The notes under the pieces are model-generated. The model was given only the letters and a program-made list of their open reading frames with translations, was not told the origin of the DNA and ran no database searches. A stretch of DNA of 64,000 bases from Shinella zoogloeoides (GTDB lineage: Bacteria; Pseudomonadota; Alphaproteobacteria; Rhizobiales; Rhizobiaceae), in the NCBI RefSeq assembly GCF_030733845.1, contig NZ_CP132311.1, positions 3,291,501 through 3,355,500 on the forward strand. Reading direction: 5' to 3'. Shown in pieces: positions 1 to 8,277 of this stretch (position 1 is its first letter; every line of letters begins with the position of its first letter). A program made the position numbers and the translations under genes.

Positions 1-1
1 T

Positions 2-277
2 GTCGATCTGCCGCGCTGGACAAGCCGCGAAGAGGCGCATGGACTGATCCGCGAGGCGGGGTCGCTCGCTGCGTTGTGGGCCGACGCTCTTTTCGCCTTT
101 GGCCTGGATGAGGCCGGCGTGCCCGACGCGGGCGATGTCGGCATCATCGATACCGGCCGCTTCGGTCAGGTCGGCGGCATCTTTCTTTCCGGGGGGTACT
201 TCGCCTGGCGGGCGGAGCCGCGCGGTATTCTCATTCTTCTGCCCCGCAGCATTGTCAGGGTCTGGTCCATCCGATGA
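2..277 (+). CDS. Partial phage tail-assembly protein, DUF6950/NlpC-like (C-terminal part)
   Basis: The reading frame is open from the window edge to a TGA at 275-277, so only the C-terminal ~91 residues are visible. The piece contains a GDVGIID segment followed by hydrophobic beta-like stretches and ends VRVWSI. This pattern recalls the small DUF6950 or NlpC/P60-related proteins that sit just before the tail-tip gene in alphaproteobacterial phages. The stop overlaps the next start as ATGA, so the two are probably translationally coupled. No catalytic cysteine is visible in this fragment. The family call is inferred from position and the short motif; the existence of a gene is much surer than its name. 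Confidence 0.55.
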   Translation, partial: VDLPRWTSREEAHGLIREAGSLAALWADALFAFGLDEAGVPDAGDVGIIDTGRFGQVGGIFLSGGYFAWRAEPRGILILLPRSIVRVWSIR

Positions 278-2445
278 AATCCGTTCGCCTGCTGTTTGCC
301 TGCGGCGCTTCCTACGTCGCCATGACCGCGCATGCGCATGCGGACCCGGTTTCGCTGCTCGCGACGGCGATCCACGGTTTCCTGCTTTCGAGCACTGCGG
401 TTGCCGCCGCGGCGACGGGAACGATCGCGACGATCGCCGCCAATGTCATCGTCGGCGGCGCGCTAATTGGCATTTCGATCGTCGGCGGGCGACAGCAGCG
501 CTCCGGCGCCGTGAACGCGGCGGATGCGAAGAGCACATTCGAGACCAGCGAGAGCAGCGTCATCGAAGGGCTCGGCCGCGTTCGCGTCGGCGGGATGAAG
601 GCTTTCGGCAATACGGATGGCTCGACACGCTGGCGTCTTGTCTGTCGGCTTCAGGGTCCGATCGACGCCGTGGAGAACTATTATGTCGGCGGGCGCGAGG
701 TCACCATCGACTCCGACGGAAGCGTGACGACACCGCCCTGGGCGCGGCCGGGCGGCGCCTGGATGAAGATCGAGGATAAGAAGGGCGACGGAGCCGAGAC
801 GGCCTGGGGCGTGCTTGTCTCCGCCTTCCCGTCGCTCTGGACCGCCGACCATCAAGTGCGCGGCATCGCGCAGTCGCTGGTGACCTATTACAATCCGGGC
901 CTCAGCGAAGAAAAGTACCTGGCGCTCTATCAGAACGGTGTGCCGGATACCGAAGAGGTGCAGCGCGCCTCCCTGATCTACGATCCACGCACGGGCCTGA
1001 CGGCCTGGAGTGACAACGGCATCATCTGCGCCGCGCACGTCCTACGGCGCGACCCGGCTTTTGTCGCTGATCGGTTCGACTGGAGCCTCATCTCCCAGGA
1101 GGCAGACCGGGCCGACGGGCTTGTCGCCACGAAGACCGGGACGGAAAAGCGGGCGCGATGCTCCGGAATGTGGGCATGGGAAGGTGCGCGCAAGGATACC
1201 ATGGAAGATATTCTGCGCTCGATCGGCGCGGAAATCCGCATGACGACCGAGGGCAGGATATGGTTCGAGCTGATCGACGACGATCCCCTGGCCGAAATCG
1301 CCTTCACACCGCGCGACTTCATCGATTTCGACTGGGCATGCGGGCCGGAGGCGGTAGAGCGGCCGAACATCTGCCGCGTCAGCTACTATGCACCCGAGCG
1401 CAATTACGAGATGGCCGACCTGGACATGACCGGTATTGCATGGGCGCGCGTCGATGACGAGGTCACGCAATACGGGCCGAAGATATTCGACGTCGTGCTG
1501 CCCTTCCAGCCTTCGGCAGCGATCGCGCAGCGCATCGCGCGCCGGCTCTTCCGGCTGGCGCGCGCGGAAAGCGGCATCGCGGTTACGAACATGGCCGGGC
1601 TTGCCGCCTGGGGCAAATATTACGGCACGATGGAACTGCCCGATCTCGGCGACGTAGAGAAGGTCCGCATGCTCTCTCCTCGCGTGGACGACGGGCGCGG
1701 CTCGGTGGAGATACCCTTCTCGGTCTGGCCAGACCTGCCGGCGTGGAACCCGGAAACGGACGAGGCGGATGCGCCTGACCCAATCCCGGAAATGGCCTAT
1801 GAAAGCACGCTTCCGACGCCGGACGCGCCGACGGCGATGGTGCAGATCACCTATCCCGTTTCCGGGGCCAAGGAATTCCGCATTGCTTATGCGCTCCCTG
1901 GCGTTTCCTTCGACACGGCGGAGGCCACATGTCGGGTCTATACGGGTGGTCTGCCGGGGCCCTGGCTACCGATGGCGGAGCAGCCGACCTTTGCCCATAT
2001 CACGGCCGACTTCCTTGGGCAGACCGTGGATGCGCGCGTGCGCATTTTCGCGGGCGACGAAGGCAGTTATTTCTCGCCGGTGTTCAGCCAGACCGGCGTT
2101 GTAGACGACACACCCTGCGGCCTGCCCACCCACATCTCCGGTGATGCAGAGAGCAGCACGACCGGCAACGGAACAATCAACGTGACCGTCGAGGCCAGCG
2201 AGCTTCGCTGTGCCTCCATTCGATTGTCTCGCCGATGGGGCCCGGAAGGCGGCTCGTTCGGCTCCTGGTCGATTATCGACGAGAAAGACCTGCGACCAGG
2301 CGAGGATGCCACCTTTTCCGACACGTACACGAACATGACGGCCGCCGTGCACATCGTGGAATGGAAGCTGACGACAATGACGAGCGGCGGCATCGAGGGG
2401 GCTCCTCTGGTCTACTCAATCGAAGTGTCAAACCCCACCCCGTGA
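274..2445 (+). CDS. Phage tail-tip / host-specificity protein (J-like)
   Basis: A 723-residue protein, probably the central tail-tip attachment protein that contacts the receptor. The N-terminus is hydrophobic (residues ~1-70, Ala/Gly/Ile rich, two membrane-like stretches), as in the first segment of many phage tail-tip proteins. A long middle with segments such as GGREVTID and IYDPRTGL is typical of phage tail protein J relatives, and the C-terminal third (~500-720) looks like fibronectin-type beta domains. It starts at an ATG that overlaps the previous stop and is followed 73 bp later by the tail-fibre gene. It is shorter than lambda J (over 1,100 residues). The tail role is inferred from context and general pattern, not from a diagnostic motif. 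Confidence 0.75.
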   Translation: MKSVRLLFACGASYVAMTAHAHADPVSLLATAIHGFLLSSTAVAAAATGTIATIAANVIVGGALIGISIVGGRQQRSGAVNAADAKSTFETSESSVIEGLGRVRVGGMKAFGNTDGSTRWRLVCRLQGPIDAVENYYVGGREVTIDSDGSVTTPPWARPGGAWMKIEDKKGDGAETAWGVLVSAFPSLWTADHQVRGIAQSLVTYYNPGLSEEKYLALYQNGVPDTEEVQRASLIYDPRTGLTAWSDNGIICAAHVLRRDPAFVADRFDWSLISQEADRADGLVATKTGTEKRARCSGMWAWEGARKDTMEDILRSIGAEIRMTTEGRIWFELIDDDPLAEIAFTPRDFIDFDWACGPEAVERPNICRVSYYAPERNYEMADLDMTGIAWARVDDEVTQYGPKIFDVVLPFQPSAAIAQRIARRLFRLARAESGIAVTNMAGLAAWGKYYGTMELPDLGDVEKVRMLSPRVDDGRGSVEIPFSVWPDLPAWNPETDEADAPDPIPEMAYESTLPTPDAPTAMVQITYPVSGAKEFRIAYALPGVSFDTAEATCRVYTGGLPGPWLPMAEQPTFAHITADFLGQTVDARVRIFAGDEGSYFSPVFSQTGVVDDTPCGLPTHISGDAESSTTGNGTINVTVEASELRCASIRLSRRWGPEGGSFGSWSIIDEKDLRPGEDATFSDTYTNMTAAVHIVEWKLTTMTSGGIEGAPLVYSIEVSNPTP

Positions 2446-2518
2446 CACTCTCCGTCCGGCCTCGCAATCCCGAAGTGACTGCGCAGCGGCGCGCTCATGA
2501 TGATCCCAGGAGAATTTG

Positions 2519-4282
2519 ATGCCTGTGTATACGAAGACGGCAAACGATGTGTTTGCGCCTTATGACGGCGGAGGTGATGCCCGCTCCCCGACTCCCCAAG
2601 ATGCGCAAACTTGGGGAACTGAGGTTGAACGACTTGTAGCGTCGCTGACGATGTCCCTTGGAGCCGCCGTAATCAAGGGTTCGCTTGCCGAACTGGCGGC
2701 AGTAGCTGCGGACTACGAAGACGGCGACATCGGTTTGGTTGTCGTGGATGCGACAGTCATGAACCGCGGCATCTACAAGCTGTCGTCGGGCGCTTGGGCA
2801 AAGCAGGCGGAACTGCCTGCGGATGTCGCTGAGGCCGCGGCGGATGATGCATTGGAAGCCCGTGATGCTGCTGAAACCGCCAAGGCTGATGCAGAAACCG
2901 CCCGAGACATTGCGGCCGGTTATGCCTCCGACGCCGTGAGCCAGGGAAACGTTCCGATCTATGGGACGATCGCAGGCATGGCGGCCATTGAGGTTCCCGC
3001 AGGCATCAACGCAATCCTGGTGAATGGCCGAGCTGCGGCGGGCGATGGCCTCGGCGGTCGCTACACTGACAGTGATAACGGGAGCGTCGACACCTTCGCC
3101 TCCGGCGGCGCTACTACGCGAACGTGGTATCGCGACAACGGCACAGGCCGCGATATCGCCGTGACACTCACCGTTGGGGCCGGCGGCGATTTCGCGACCA
3201 TCAATGAAGCGGTTGTCGCGGCGTCTTTGATGGGGCCCCCACGCTACGTGCTTGCCGGGATTGTCGGGTCTACCAGCTCACAGCCATTGATCGTGATAAA
3301 GCTCCTGTCCGGCTTCGTGATGGCGGAACAGGTCTTGGTTCGCGGCCTCAACCTGTCATTCATTCGCATCGAGGCGGAAGACGCCGAGACCACCATTCAG
3401 CGTTCGGCCCTCACTCAACGGATCGATACGCAACCTCGTATTCCTGCTTTCGGCGTCACCGACGGTGGCTTCCTTCCGATCATTGCGGCGTTGTTCAGCA
3501 TGGACACGAGCGGCACGGCAACGGGACGCGATGGCGTCTACGCAAGCATCGGCTCGCGCGCGATAATTGAGGAAAACCCTAGTGCACCATATGGGGTGAA
3601 GAATGCCGGCGGTGACGGCTGCTCCGCTCAGCGCAACAGCCATATCGTCGCCCACCAGACAAATTTCTCTGGCGCGGGCGAAAATGGCATACATGCCGGC
3701 CGCACGTCGACTATTGACGCATCGCTTTCCGACGTAAGCGGTGCGGCCATCGCAGGCCTGTATGCTTGGCGGTCATCGAAAATCAACGCGTATTCCACGA
3801 CCGACTGCTCTGACTGTGGCTCATATGGGATCTACGCCACGAATGGCGGCGATATAGATGCGCTCCAGCCGGATTGTTCAGGCGCTGGAATCCATGGAAT
3901 CTATGCACTCAACGGCGCGACGATCAACGCTAGCCAAGCAAACTGCGACAATGCCGGGACGGATGGCGTTCGCGCGCACGGCGGGTCGCGGGTCAACGTT
4001 GCTGGCGGGCACGCGAATGGATGCGGGCAGAAGGGGCTCCATGCCCTTTATACCTCCGACATCTCAGCACAGAGCTTCAACGCCAGCGGCAATATCGGAA
4101 ACGGTATCTATGCCCTTTCTGCCACGATCAACATCAACGGCGGCAATGCTCAAATGGGCGGTAGTCCGGCCGCGACGGACATCGTCGTCCAGCAAGGCGG
4201 GATTATCCGTGCATCGACAGCTACGGGCGGCACGAACGTCACGAAAAACATTATGGCCAGCCAAGGCGTCATCTTCGGCTAA
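2519..4282 (+). CDS. Tail fibre / right-handed beta-helix receptor-binding protein
   Basis: A 587-residue protein. ATG 2519 is chosen because AGGAG at 2508-2512 lies six bases upstream. Residues ~1-170 carry an Ala-rich, coiled-coil-like stretch typical of a tail-attachment region. The segment around VTLTVGAGGDFATINEAV resembles the start of pectate-lyase-like beta-helix domains. From ~390 to 530 there are six consecutive coils of 23-24 residues built on GIYAxxGxxIxA with Gly and periodic Cys, followed by a short cap. The fold suggests polysaccharide binding or depolymerisation. Catalytic residues cannot be assigned by eye. It lies directly after the tail-tip gene and before a small gene that could be its chaperone. 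Confidence 0.8.
   Translation: MPVYTKTANDVFAPYDGGGDARSPTPQDAQTWGTEVERLVASLTMSLGAAVIKGSLAELAAVAADYEDGDIGLVVVDATVMNRGIYKLSSGAWAKQAELPADVAEAAADDALEARDAAETAKADAETARDIAAGYASDAVSQGNVPIYGTIAGMAAIEVPAGINAILVNGRAAAGDGLGGRYTDSDNGSVDTFASGGATTRTWYRDNGTGRDIAVTLTVGAGGDFATINEAVVAASLMGPPRYVLAGIVGSTSSQPLIVIKLLSGFVMAEQVLVRGLNLSFIRIEAEDAETTIQRSALTQRIDTQPRIPAFGVTDGGFLPIIAALFSMDTSGTATGRDGVYASIGSRAIIEENPSAPYGVKNAGGDGCSAQRNSHIVAHQTNFSGAGENGIHAGRTSTIDASLSDVSGAAIAGLYAWRSSKINAYSTTDCSDCGSYGIYATNGGDIDALQPDCSGAGIHGIYALNGATINASQANCDNAGTDGVRAHGGSRVNVAGGHANGCGQKGLHALYTSDISAQSFNASGNIGNGIYALSATININGGNAQMGGSPAATDIVVQQGGIIRASTATGGTNVTKNIMASQGVIFG
3686..4102 (+). repeat. Tandem 23-residue beta-helix coil repeat inside the tail fibre gene
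   Basis: Six successive protein repeats of 23, 24, 23, 23, 23 and 23 residues, each opening with G[ILV]xA, then a polar turn, then I-x-A, and several with a single Cys about 17 residues in. A shorter seventh copy starts at 4103. At DNA level the copies have diverged, so this is an old structural repeat rather than a recent duplication. Confidence 0.85.
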
Positions 4283-4293
4283 AGGAGACTGGA

Positions 4294-4617
4294 ATGCTCA
4301 CAGCCCTTCAATCAGGCGCTCAATATCCAAGCATTTCCGACGACATTCTCGCGCACCATAAGGGCGAGACCTTCGCCTGGATCGCAGCGACCGCAGTATT
4401 CGGGGAGGAAGGGCCCACACTTCCGGTCGAGGCTACACAGGAGCAGATCGCGGATGGTTACCGACGCATACGGCAGTATCTTTTCACGTCGAAGACTGAT
4501 CCGATGTTCTTCAAGGTCCAGCGCGGCGAGATTGAGATGTCGGAATATCTCGATGCGGTGGATAGCATCAAGAACGAATGGGCGTGGCGCGGCGATGGGA
4601 CGCCTAGAGACCCCTAG
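4294..4617 (+). CDS. Small phage protein following the tail fibre; possible fibre-assembly factor
   Basis: A 107-residue acidic protein with no recognised family. AAAGGAG at 4281-4287 precedes ATG 4294 by six bases, and the gene starts only 11 bp after the fibre stop, so it is almost certainly co-translated with it. Residues ~45-105 are helical and Trp/Tyr-containing (EQIADGYRRIRQYL, EWAWRGDG). Small genes at this position in tailed phages often encode fibre chaperones; here that is only a positional inference. Its last 14 bases overlap the convergent gene on the other strand. Confidence 0.7.
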   Translation: MLTALQSGAQYPSISDDILAHHKGETFAWIAATAVFGEEGPTLPVEATQEQIADGYRRIRQYLFTSKTDPMFFKVQRGEIEMSEYLDAVDSIKNEWAWRGDGTPRDP

Positions 4618-4870
4618 GTTCCGGGCCCGCGCCATGATAGCCGGCCGCAAGCGTCTCCCACCGGTCCATCGTGGCATCAAGCAATTGGTCGGCTCCCTCT
4701 AGGGGGCTTAGGTATCTCGGCGCGTTCGTTGCCATGTCGGAGCACAGTTTTGCGGCTTCGGACTTCGAGAGAGAGCCGGCCTTGACGAGGGTGCTGATCA
4801 GAAGCTCACGGAAGAGACTTCCGTGGGTCATCTCGTAGATGATCATGCTTTCGGTTGAGACTTTCGCCAC
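4604..4870 (-). CDS. Hypothetical small phage protein
   Basis: An 88-residue protein of unknown function. The start is a GTG at 4870, supported by AGGAG six bases upstream on the minus strand. The protein is helical, without membrane segments or a recognisable motif; it contains SKSEAAKLCSDMA and ends GAGPEPRGL. It lies downstream of the XRE-type regulator gene on the same strand (75 bp gap), so the two may form a short leftward transcript. It converges on and overlaps the post-fibre gene by 14 bases. Confidence 0.6.
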   Translation of the reverse strand: MAKVSTESMIIYEMTHGSLFRELLISTLVKAGSLSKSEAAKLCSDMATNAPRYLSPLEGADQLLDATMDRWETLAAGYHGAGPEPRGL

Positions 4871-4945
4871 CGCGAACTCCTAACTTTATGTCTGCGTATT
4901 CGGTCTTGTCCCGCGGTAGTTACCTAATAGGCTAGAGGTCTGCCC

Positions 4946-5374
4946 TCAATGGTTGGCGGAAGCGTCAGGTGTGTCGTTCCGTGTTTCTATCCGAGAAATG
5001 TAGTAGCTGCCATCTTCGCCCTTCACGATTGAGAGTTGAACGGCAATGCTGTCTTTGTCGAAGAGTTGCACTTTATGTTCGACAAGCTGCTGCAGCTGTG
5101 AGAGCGGTGCCAAGCCACGAGTATCTGCGTTTCCAGACGTTTTCGACCGCCTGTAGCCTTTGCCATCTCGTTCCACGATCTCGTCGTGAGACATGCCAAT
5201 CATATCGGCAATCGCTGCGATCCGGACATCCGTCAGCCAAAGATCGCCCTGGTTTATGTACCGGTTCACGAGAGAGGCGTCTACGCCCCAGCGGGTGGCC
5301 AAGTCGGCTTGGGTGTAGCCATTGTTTCTCAGGGCGCTATGGAGCCAGGCATTTTTTTTGGTGCGATCAGTCAT
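4946..5374 (-). CDS. XRE-type helix-turn-helix transcriptional regulator (phage)
   Basis: A 142-residue protein with an N-terminal HTH at ~residues 12-60: YTQADLATRWGVDASLVNRYI is a classical Cro/C1-like unit, followed by IAAIADMIGMSHDEIVE. The C-terminal ~70 residues have no known domain; no RecA-cleavage peptidase motif is seen, so it is not an obvious LexA/CI-like self-cleaving repressor. It is divergent from the cytidylyltransferase gene, and the 148-bp gap holds a long imperfect palindrome, so it may control the cargo genes, itself, or both. Its place among late tail genes rather than an early module makes a cargo-specific regulator plausible. Confidence 0.8.
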   Translation of the reverse strand: MTDRTKKNAWLHSALRNNGYTQADLATRWGVDASLVNRYINQGDLWLTDVRIAAIADMIGMSHDEIVERDGKGYRRSKTSGNADTRGLAPLSQLQQLVEHKVQLFDKDSIAVQLSIVKGEDGSYYISRIETRNDTPDASANH

Positions 5375-5394
5375 GGCGGACGCCTAGGGATAGG

Positions 5395-5425
5395 CCCTGC
5401 CAGCAGCGATAGCTGCATGGCAGGG
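5395..5425. promoter_or_regulatory. Long imperfect palindrome in the divergent regulator/cargo intergenic region
   Basis: CCCTGCCA and TGGCAGGG enclose an inner GCAGC/GCTGC pair around a GATA loop; the only break is one bulged A at 5417. The element starts 21 bp upstream of the XRE-regulator ATG and about 100 bp before the cytidylyltransferase ATG. It could be an operator or an RNA hairpin in the regulator leader. The symmetry is seen directly; the role is inferred. Confidence 0.6.
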
Positions 5426-5479
5426 ACTCCGCAACGTACTAGCGCTTCGACGCTTTAGAACCTTGCAGAGTTTTACGGT

Positions 5480-5506
5480 TTGTGACAGGTACATGACATT
5501 TAGATA
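5480..5506 (+). promoter_or_regulatory. Weak candidate promoter for the surface-modification cargo
   Basis: TTGTGA at 5480-5485 and TAGATA at 5501-5506 are separated by 15 bases (16 if the first box is read one base earlier). They lie in an AT-rich stretch 17 bp before the cytidylyltransferase start, with AAAGAGG at 5506-5512 as a likely ribosome site. The spacing is shorter than ideal, so this is a tentative call. Confidence 0.3.
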
Positions 5507-5522
5507 AAGAGGTAGCAAGGAT

Positions 5523-5933
5523 ATGAAGCGGTTGGCCACGACGGTGATCACATTTGGGACCTATGATCTGTTTCATATAGGACATCTAAATCTGATCAAC
5601 CGTGCGGCCGCTCTCGGTAGCAGGCTGGTTGTGGGAGTATCAACTGACGACCTCAATTTCAGCAAAAAGGGTAAACGCCCGTTTGTGTCGGAGCAGAATC
5701 GGATCGAGATCATCCGAAACCTCAAGGCTGTCGATGCTGCATTTTACGAAGAAAGCTTGGAACTCAAGGGCGAGTATATAAAAGAGCATAGCGCTGACGT
5801 ACTGGTCATGGGGGACGATTGGAGTGGCCGGTTCGATCACTTCAAGAGCCTGTGCGAAGTCATCTATCTTCCGCGCACCGACGGCATTTCCTCCACCTGG
5901 ATAAAGGCCGAATTGGCTCTGGGCCGCACGTAG
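5523..5933 (+). CDS. Glycerol-3-phosphate cytidylyltransferase-like protein (TagD family)
   Basis: A 136-residue nucleotidyltransferase, the usual size for TagD-type enzymes. The nucleotide-binding motif HIGH is at ~residues 20-23 in the context FGTYDLFHIGHLNLI, and the family signature RTDGISST is near the C-terminus. Known relatives join CTP to glycerol-3-phosphate (or a related phospho-alcohol) to make CDP-glycerol for cell-surface polymers; the true substrate here is unknown. It is followed 9 bp later by a LicD-family transferase, which fits a donor-synthesis plus transfer pair. GC content is clearly lower than in the chromosomal genes. The gene sits inside a prophage, so it is probably cargo altering the host surface. 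Confidence 0.88.
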   Translation: MKRLATTVITFGTYDLFHIGHLNLINRAAALGSRLVVGVSTDDLNFSKKGKRPFVSEQNRIEIIRNLKAVDAAFYEESLELKGEYIKEHSADVLVMGDDWSGRFDHFKSLCEVIYLPRTDGISSTWIKAELALGRT

Positions 5934-5942
5934 TCGTAAATT

Positions 5943-7457
5943 ATGGAGTACCTCGTGACATCAGACGATCTTTGCGACCTTTTGCCCGGACTGGTTCATT
6001 TTGGAACGTATCCGTTCGTCGTCCCTGTTTTTGCGGAAGTGACGCGAGTGACAATCACCGCGAAGGGCCACACATTCCTTAACCTATCTGGGGTCCGATG
6101 GGTTGTGGACGGAATCCAGCATGATTTTCCGGGATCGGCCGAAGCGTCCTCCAAGCATATAAAGAGCCTTCCAGCTGGCAGCCTTGTCAATTTTCGGGGC
6201 TACCACTCCGAACTGGAGACGAATCCAACGTGGACATTCGAGTTCGATCGACCCCAACGCCTCGATGAAATCCATGTCTTCAATAGGAGGGGCATCTACG
6301 CCGCGAGAAGCTACGATCTCGAAGTGATGGTCGAGACCGGAACGGGCGATCGTATAAGTACATCAAACATAGCACATCCAATCTTGGCAGCTCGCGCCGC
6401 AATTTTTGCAGACCGTGCCCGCAGGTTCTACGGTCTGTACCCTGACGATGCTGGGCGGAGGGTTGCAACAGCCGGGGCGGAACTCCAGCACATTTGCGAC
6501 AGGGCAATGATTGGAGGAGCTTGCGATAGCGCTCGATCCGTTCGGCTGAGGTCCGACATCCTTCAGTCTATCCATCACTGCCTCAAGAAGTCGCAGGATA
6601 TACTGGCGGTCAAGGCTCTACCTGTCGCTGCATCGCTGTGTGAGTTTCTCTTGGATCGCCGACCGAAAGATAAGAATTTCATTGCATCCGACGATGAGTT
6701 GTTTGCAGTGAGCGTGATTCTCGTGGATGCTATCGAAAATTTCCGCAAGGCTGATATGATCTATCTGTCAGACTTGGTGATGTACCTCGCTGGAAGAGGT
6801 ACGCCAGAAAGAGTCGAGCGAGAGGTCAACAAACTGTACGCAAGGGTGGGGAATGGAAATGTTCCTCAACCGATCATGTTCCGGTCTCATGCGATGGCAG
6901 GGGCGGACTTGCAAGCGAAGGCCGCTTCTCATCTAAACGCAATTGCGGAGGTGAACCGCGTCTTCGCAAGCATTGGGTACGTCACAGCCATCTGTTATGG
7001 GACTTATCTGGGGGCGATAAGAACCGGTGAGTTTATTCCTCACGATGACGATGTTGATATGGTGGTGGCTTTGGATGTTGTCGGAAGAGACAAGATCAAA
7101 CCTTCGCTAGACGCGATCGTTGCGGCGCTGACGTCTATGGGAGTTCGCGCATCGGTTTTTGGCGAGCACGAATTTCTGAAGGTGATAGCGCCTTCTGCCG
7201 GTCACGAGATCGACGTGTTTCCCATCGCTCATTCTGAGAAAGAGGGTTTCGTCCTCATGCACATGGAGCAGTTGACTATTCGCGAAGTGCGAAAGGATCA
7301 CATCCTTCCCTTCCGCATGATCGATTTCTATGGACGGGCAATGCTGGCACCGTCAACTGATAGCGACTTCCTGGCTGATCGGTATGGCCCCAACTGGATG
7401 GTTCCGATGAGGCCTGTCGCAGGGGAAATGCGGGAGGTGGTGGAGCTTCCCGATTAA
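5943..7457 (+). CDS. LicD-family phosphotransferase with N-terminal discoidin-like module
   Basis: A 504-residue two-part protein. The C-terminal part (~330-490) has the LicD/fukutin nucleotidyltransferase signature: YGTYLGAIRTGEFIPHDDDVDM, where the DDD acidic run binds metal, then EIDVFP. LicD relatives transfer phosphocholine, ribitol-phosphate or similar phospho-alcohols from CDP donors to glycans. Residues ~35-140 resemble an F5/8-type (discoidin) sugar-binding fold (WTFEFDRPQRLDEIHVFNRR). The middle (~150-320) is unrecognised. The start ATG is 9 bp after the cytidylyltransferase stop, with no good Shine-Dalgarno, suggesting coupling. A stem-loop follows the stop. Substrate and acceptor are inferred only from family and pairing. 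Confidence 0.85.
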   Translation: MEYLVTSDDLCDLLPGLVHFGTYPFVVPVFAEVTRVTITAKGHTFLNLSGVRWVVDGIQHDFPGSAEASSKHIKSLPAGSLVNFRGYHSELETNPTWTFEFDRPQRLDEIHVFNRRGIYAARSYDLEVMVETGTGDRISTSNIAHPILAARAAIFADRARRFYGLYPDDAGRRVATAGAELQHICDRAMIGGACDSARSVRLRSDILQSIHHCLKKSQDILAVKALPVAASLCEFLLDRRPKDKNFIASDDELFAVSVILVDAIENFRKADMIYLSDLVMYLAGRGTPERVEREVNKLYARVGNGNVPQPIMFRSHAMAGADLQAKAASHLNAIAEVNRVFASIGYVTAICYGTYLGAIRTGEFIPHDDDVDMVVALDVVGRDKIKPSLDAIVAALTSMGVRASVFGEHEFLKVIAPSAGHEIDVFPIAHSEKEGFVLMHMEQLTIREVRKDHILPFRMIDFYGRAMLAPSTDSDFLADRYGPNWMVPMRPVAGEMREVVELPD

Positions 7458-7465
7458 CGCGAACG

Positions 7466-7495
7466 TGGACCGGCAACCGCCGGTCCAAATTGTTC
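7466..7495. terminator. Bidirectional stem-loop between convergent LicD and methyltransferase genes
   Basis: A 9-bp perfect stem (TGGACCGGC / GCCGGTCCA) with an AACC loop, followed by AATTGTT on the plus strand, lies exactly in the 36-bp gap between two convergent stops. The T tract is modest, so it is a probable but not strong intrinsic terminator for either direction. Confidence 0.65.
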
Positions 7496-8141
7496 ACGCA
7501 GTTACTCTTACCGCTACCTGCATCCACTCTGTTCGCCAGAGATATTCAAAATGGCGCGACTTTTGTGCCGCCCAATCGTAAAGCGCTCGGTGTTCATCGT
7601 CCGAAGTCTCTCCGTCGGCAACCATCATGTACTCATCGAAGAGAAGGATCGTTCCCGGAACGATGAGGTCATCGAGGCCCATGAGGACATCCATAGCCGA
7701 GCTGTAAAGATCGCCGTCAATATGGAGGAACGAAAGAGGTTCTGTTTGAGTGGCGCGAAATGCTGGAACCGTTTGATTGAACCAGCCTTTATGAATCTGA
7801 ATACGGGGATCGCTGAAAGAGGGAATTTCACTCTCGTCCATCTTAAACGCACCCGCTCTCCATTGCCCGATCCAATCGGCTGGCAGCCCTTCGAAGCTGT
7901 CAAACAAATGGAGTTTTCTCTTCCCCGTCAGGAACGATGAAATAAACCGAGCGCAACGTCCCTTGTAGACACCAAACTCCGCCCAATCTCCAGGTAAGGA
8001 AATCGCGCCCATGGCGTGGAACAGTGATACTAGCTTATAGCTGTAGAACCGATCCGCATCATTTTGCAGCGCGGGCGCGTAGACCTTGCGCAAGCGGCTC
8101 ATTACGTCTTTGGCGGATTCGTGTTTCGTCGCTATGTTCAT
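7494..8141 (-). CDS. TylF/MycF-type SAM-dependent methyltransferase
   Basis: A 215-residue class I methyltransferase. WAEFGVYKGRCARFI (residues ~53-67) is the glycine/acidic SAM-binding motif of the TylF (macrocin O-methyltransferase) family. FDSFEGLPADW, HIDGDLYSSAMDVL and LLFDEYM are the other family hallmarks, including acidic residues that bind metal in known members. Family enzymes methylate sugar hydroxyls. In rhizobia related proteins often sit in surface-polysaccharide loci. Here it converges on the TagD/LicD pair inside the prophage and shares their lower GC. I infer O-methylation of a surface glycan. The start ATG has AGGA nine bases upstream. Confidence 0.85.
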   Translation of the reverse strand: MNIATKHESAKDVMSRLRKVYAPALQNDADRFYSYKLVSLFHAMGAISLPGDWAEFGVYKGRCARFISSFLTGKRKLHLFDSFEGLPADWIGQWRAGAFKMDESEIPSFSDPRIQIHKGWFNQTVPAFRATQTEPLSFLHIDGDLYSSAMDVLMGLDDLIVPGTILLFDEYMMVADGETSDDEHRALYDWAAQKSRHFEYLWRTEWMQVAVRVTA

Positions 8142-8277
8142 ATGCGCAGTTCCTGATTTTGGTGACGCCTATTCAGTAACCCTATAGTGAACCCTCAAAG
8201 GTGTGTCCACCAACTTCAACGCCGATCGGCGCGAACCAGCCACTACAAGCAATTGCATAGGAAAAGGGCGATTCTCC

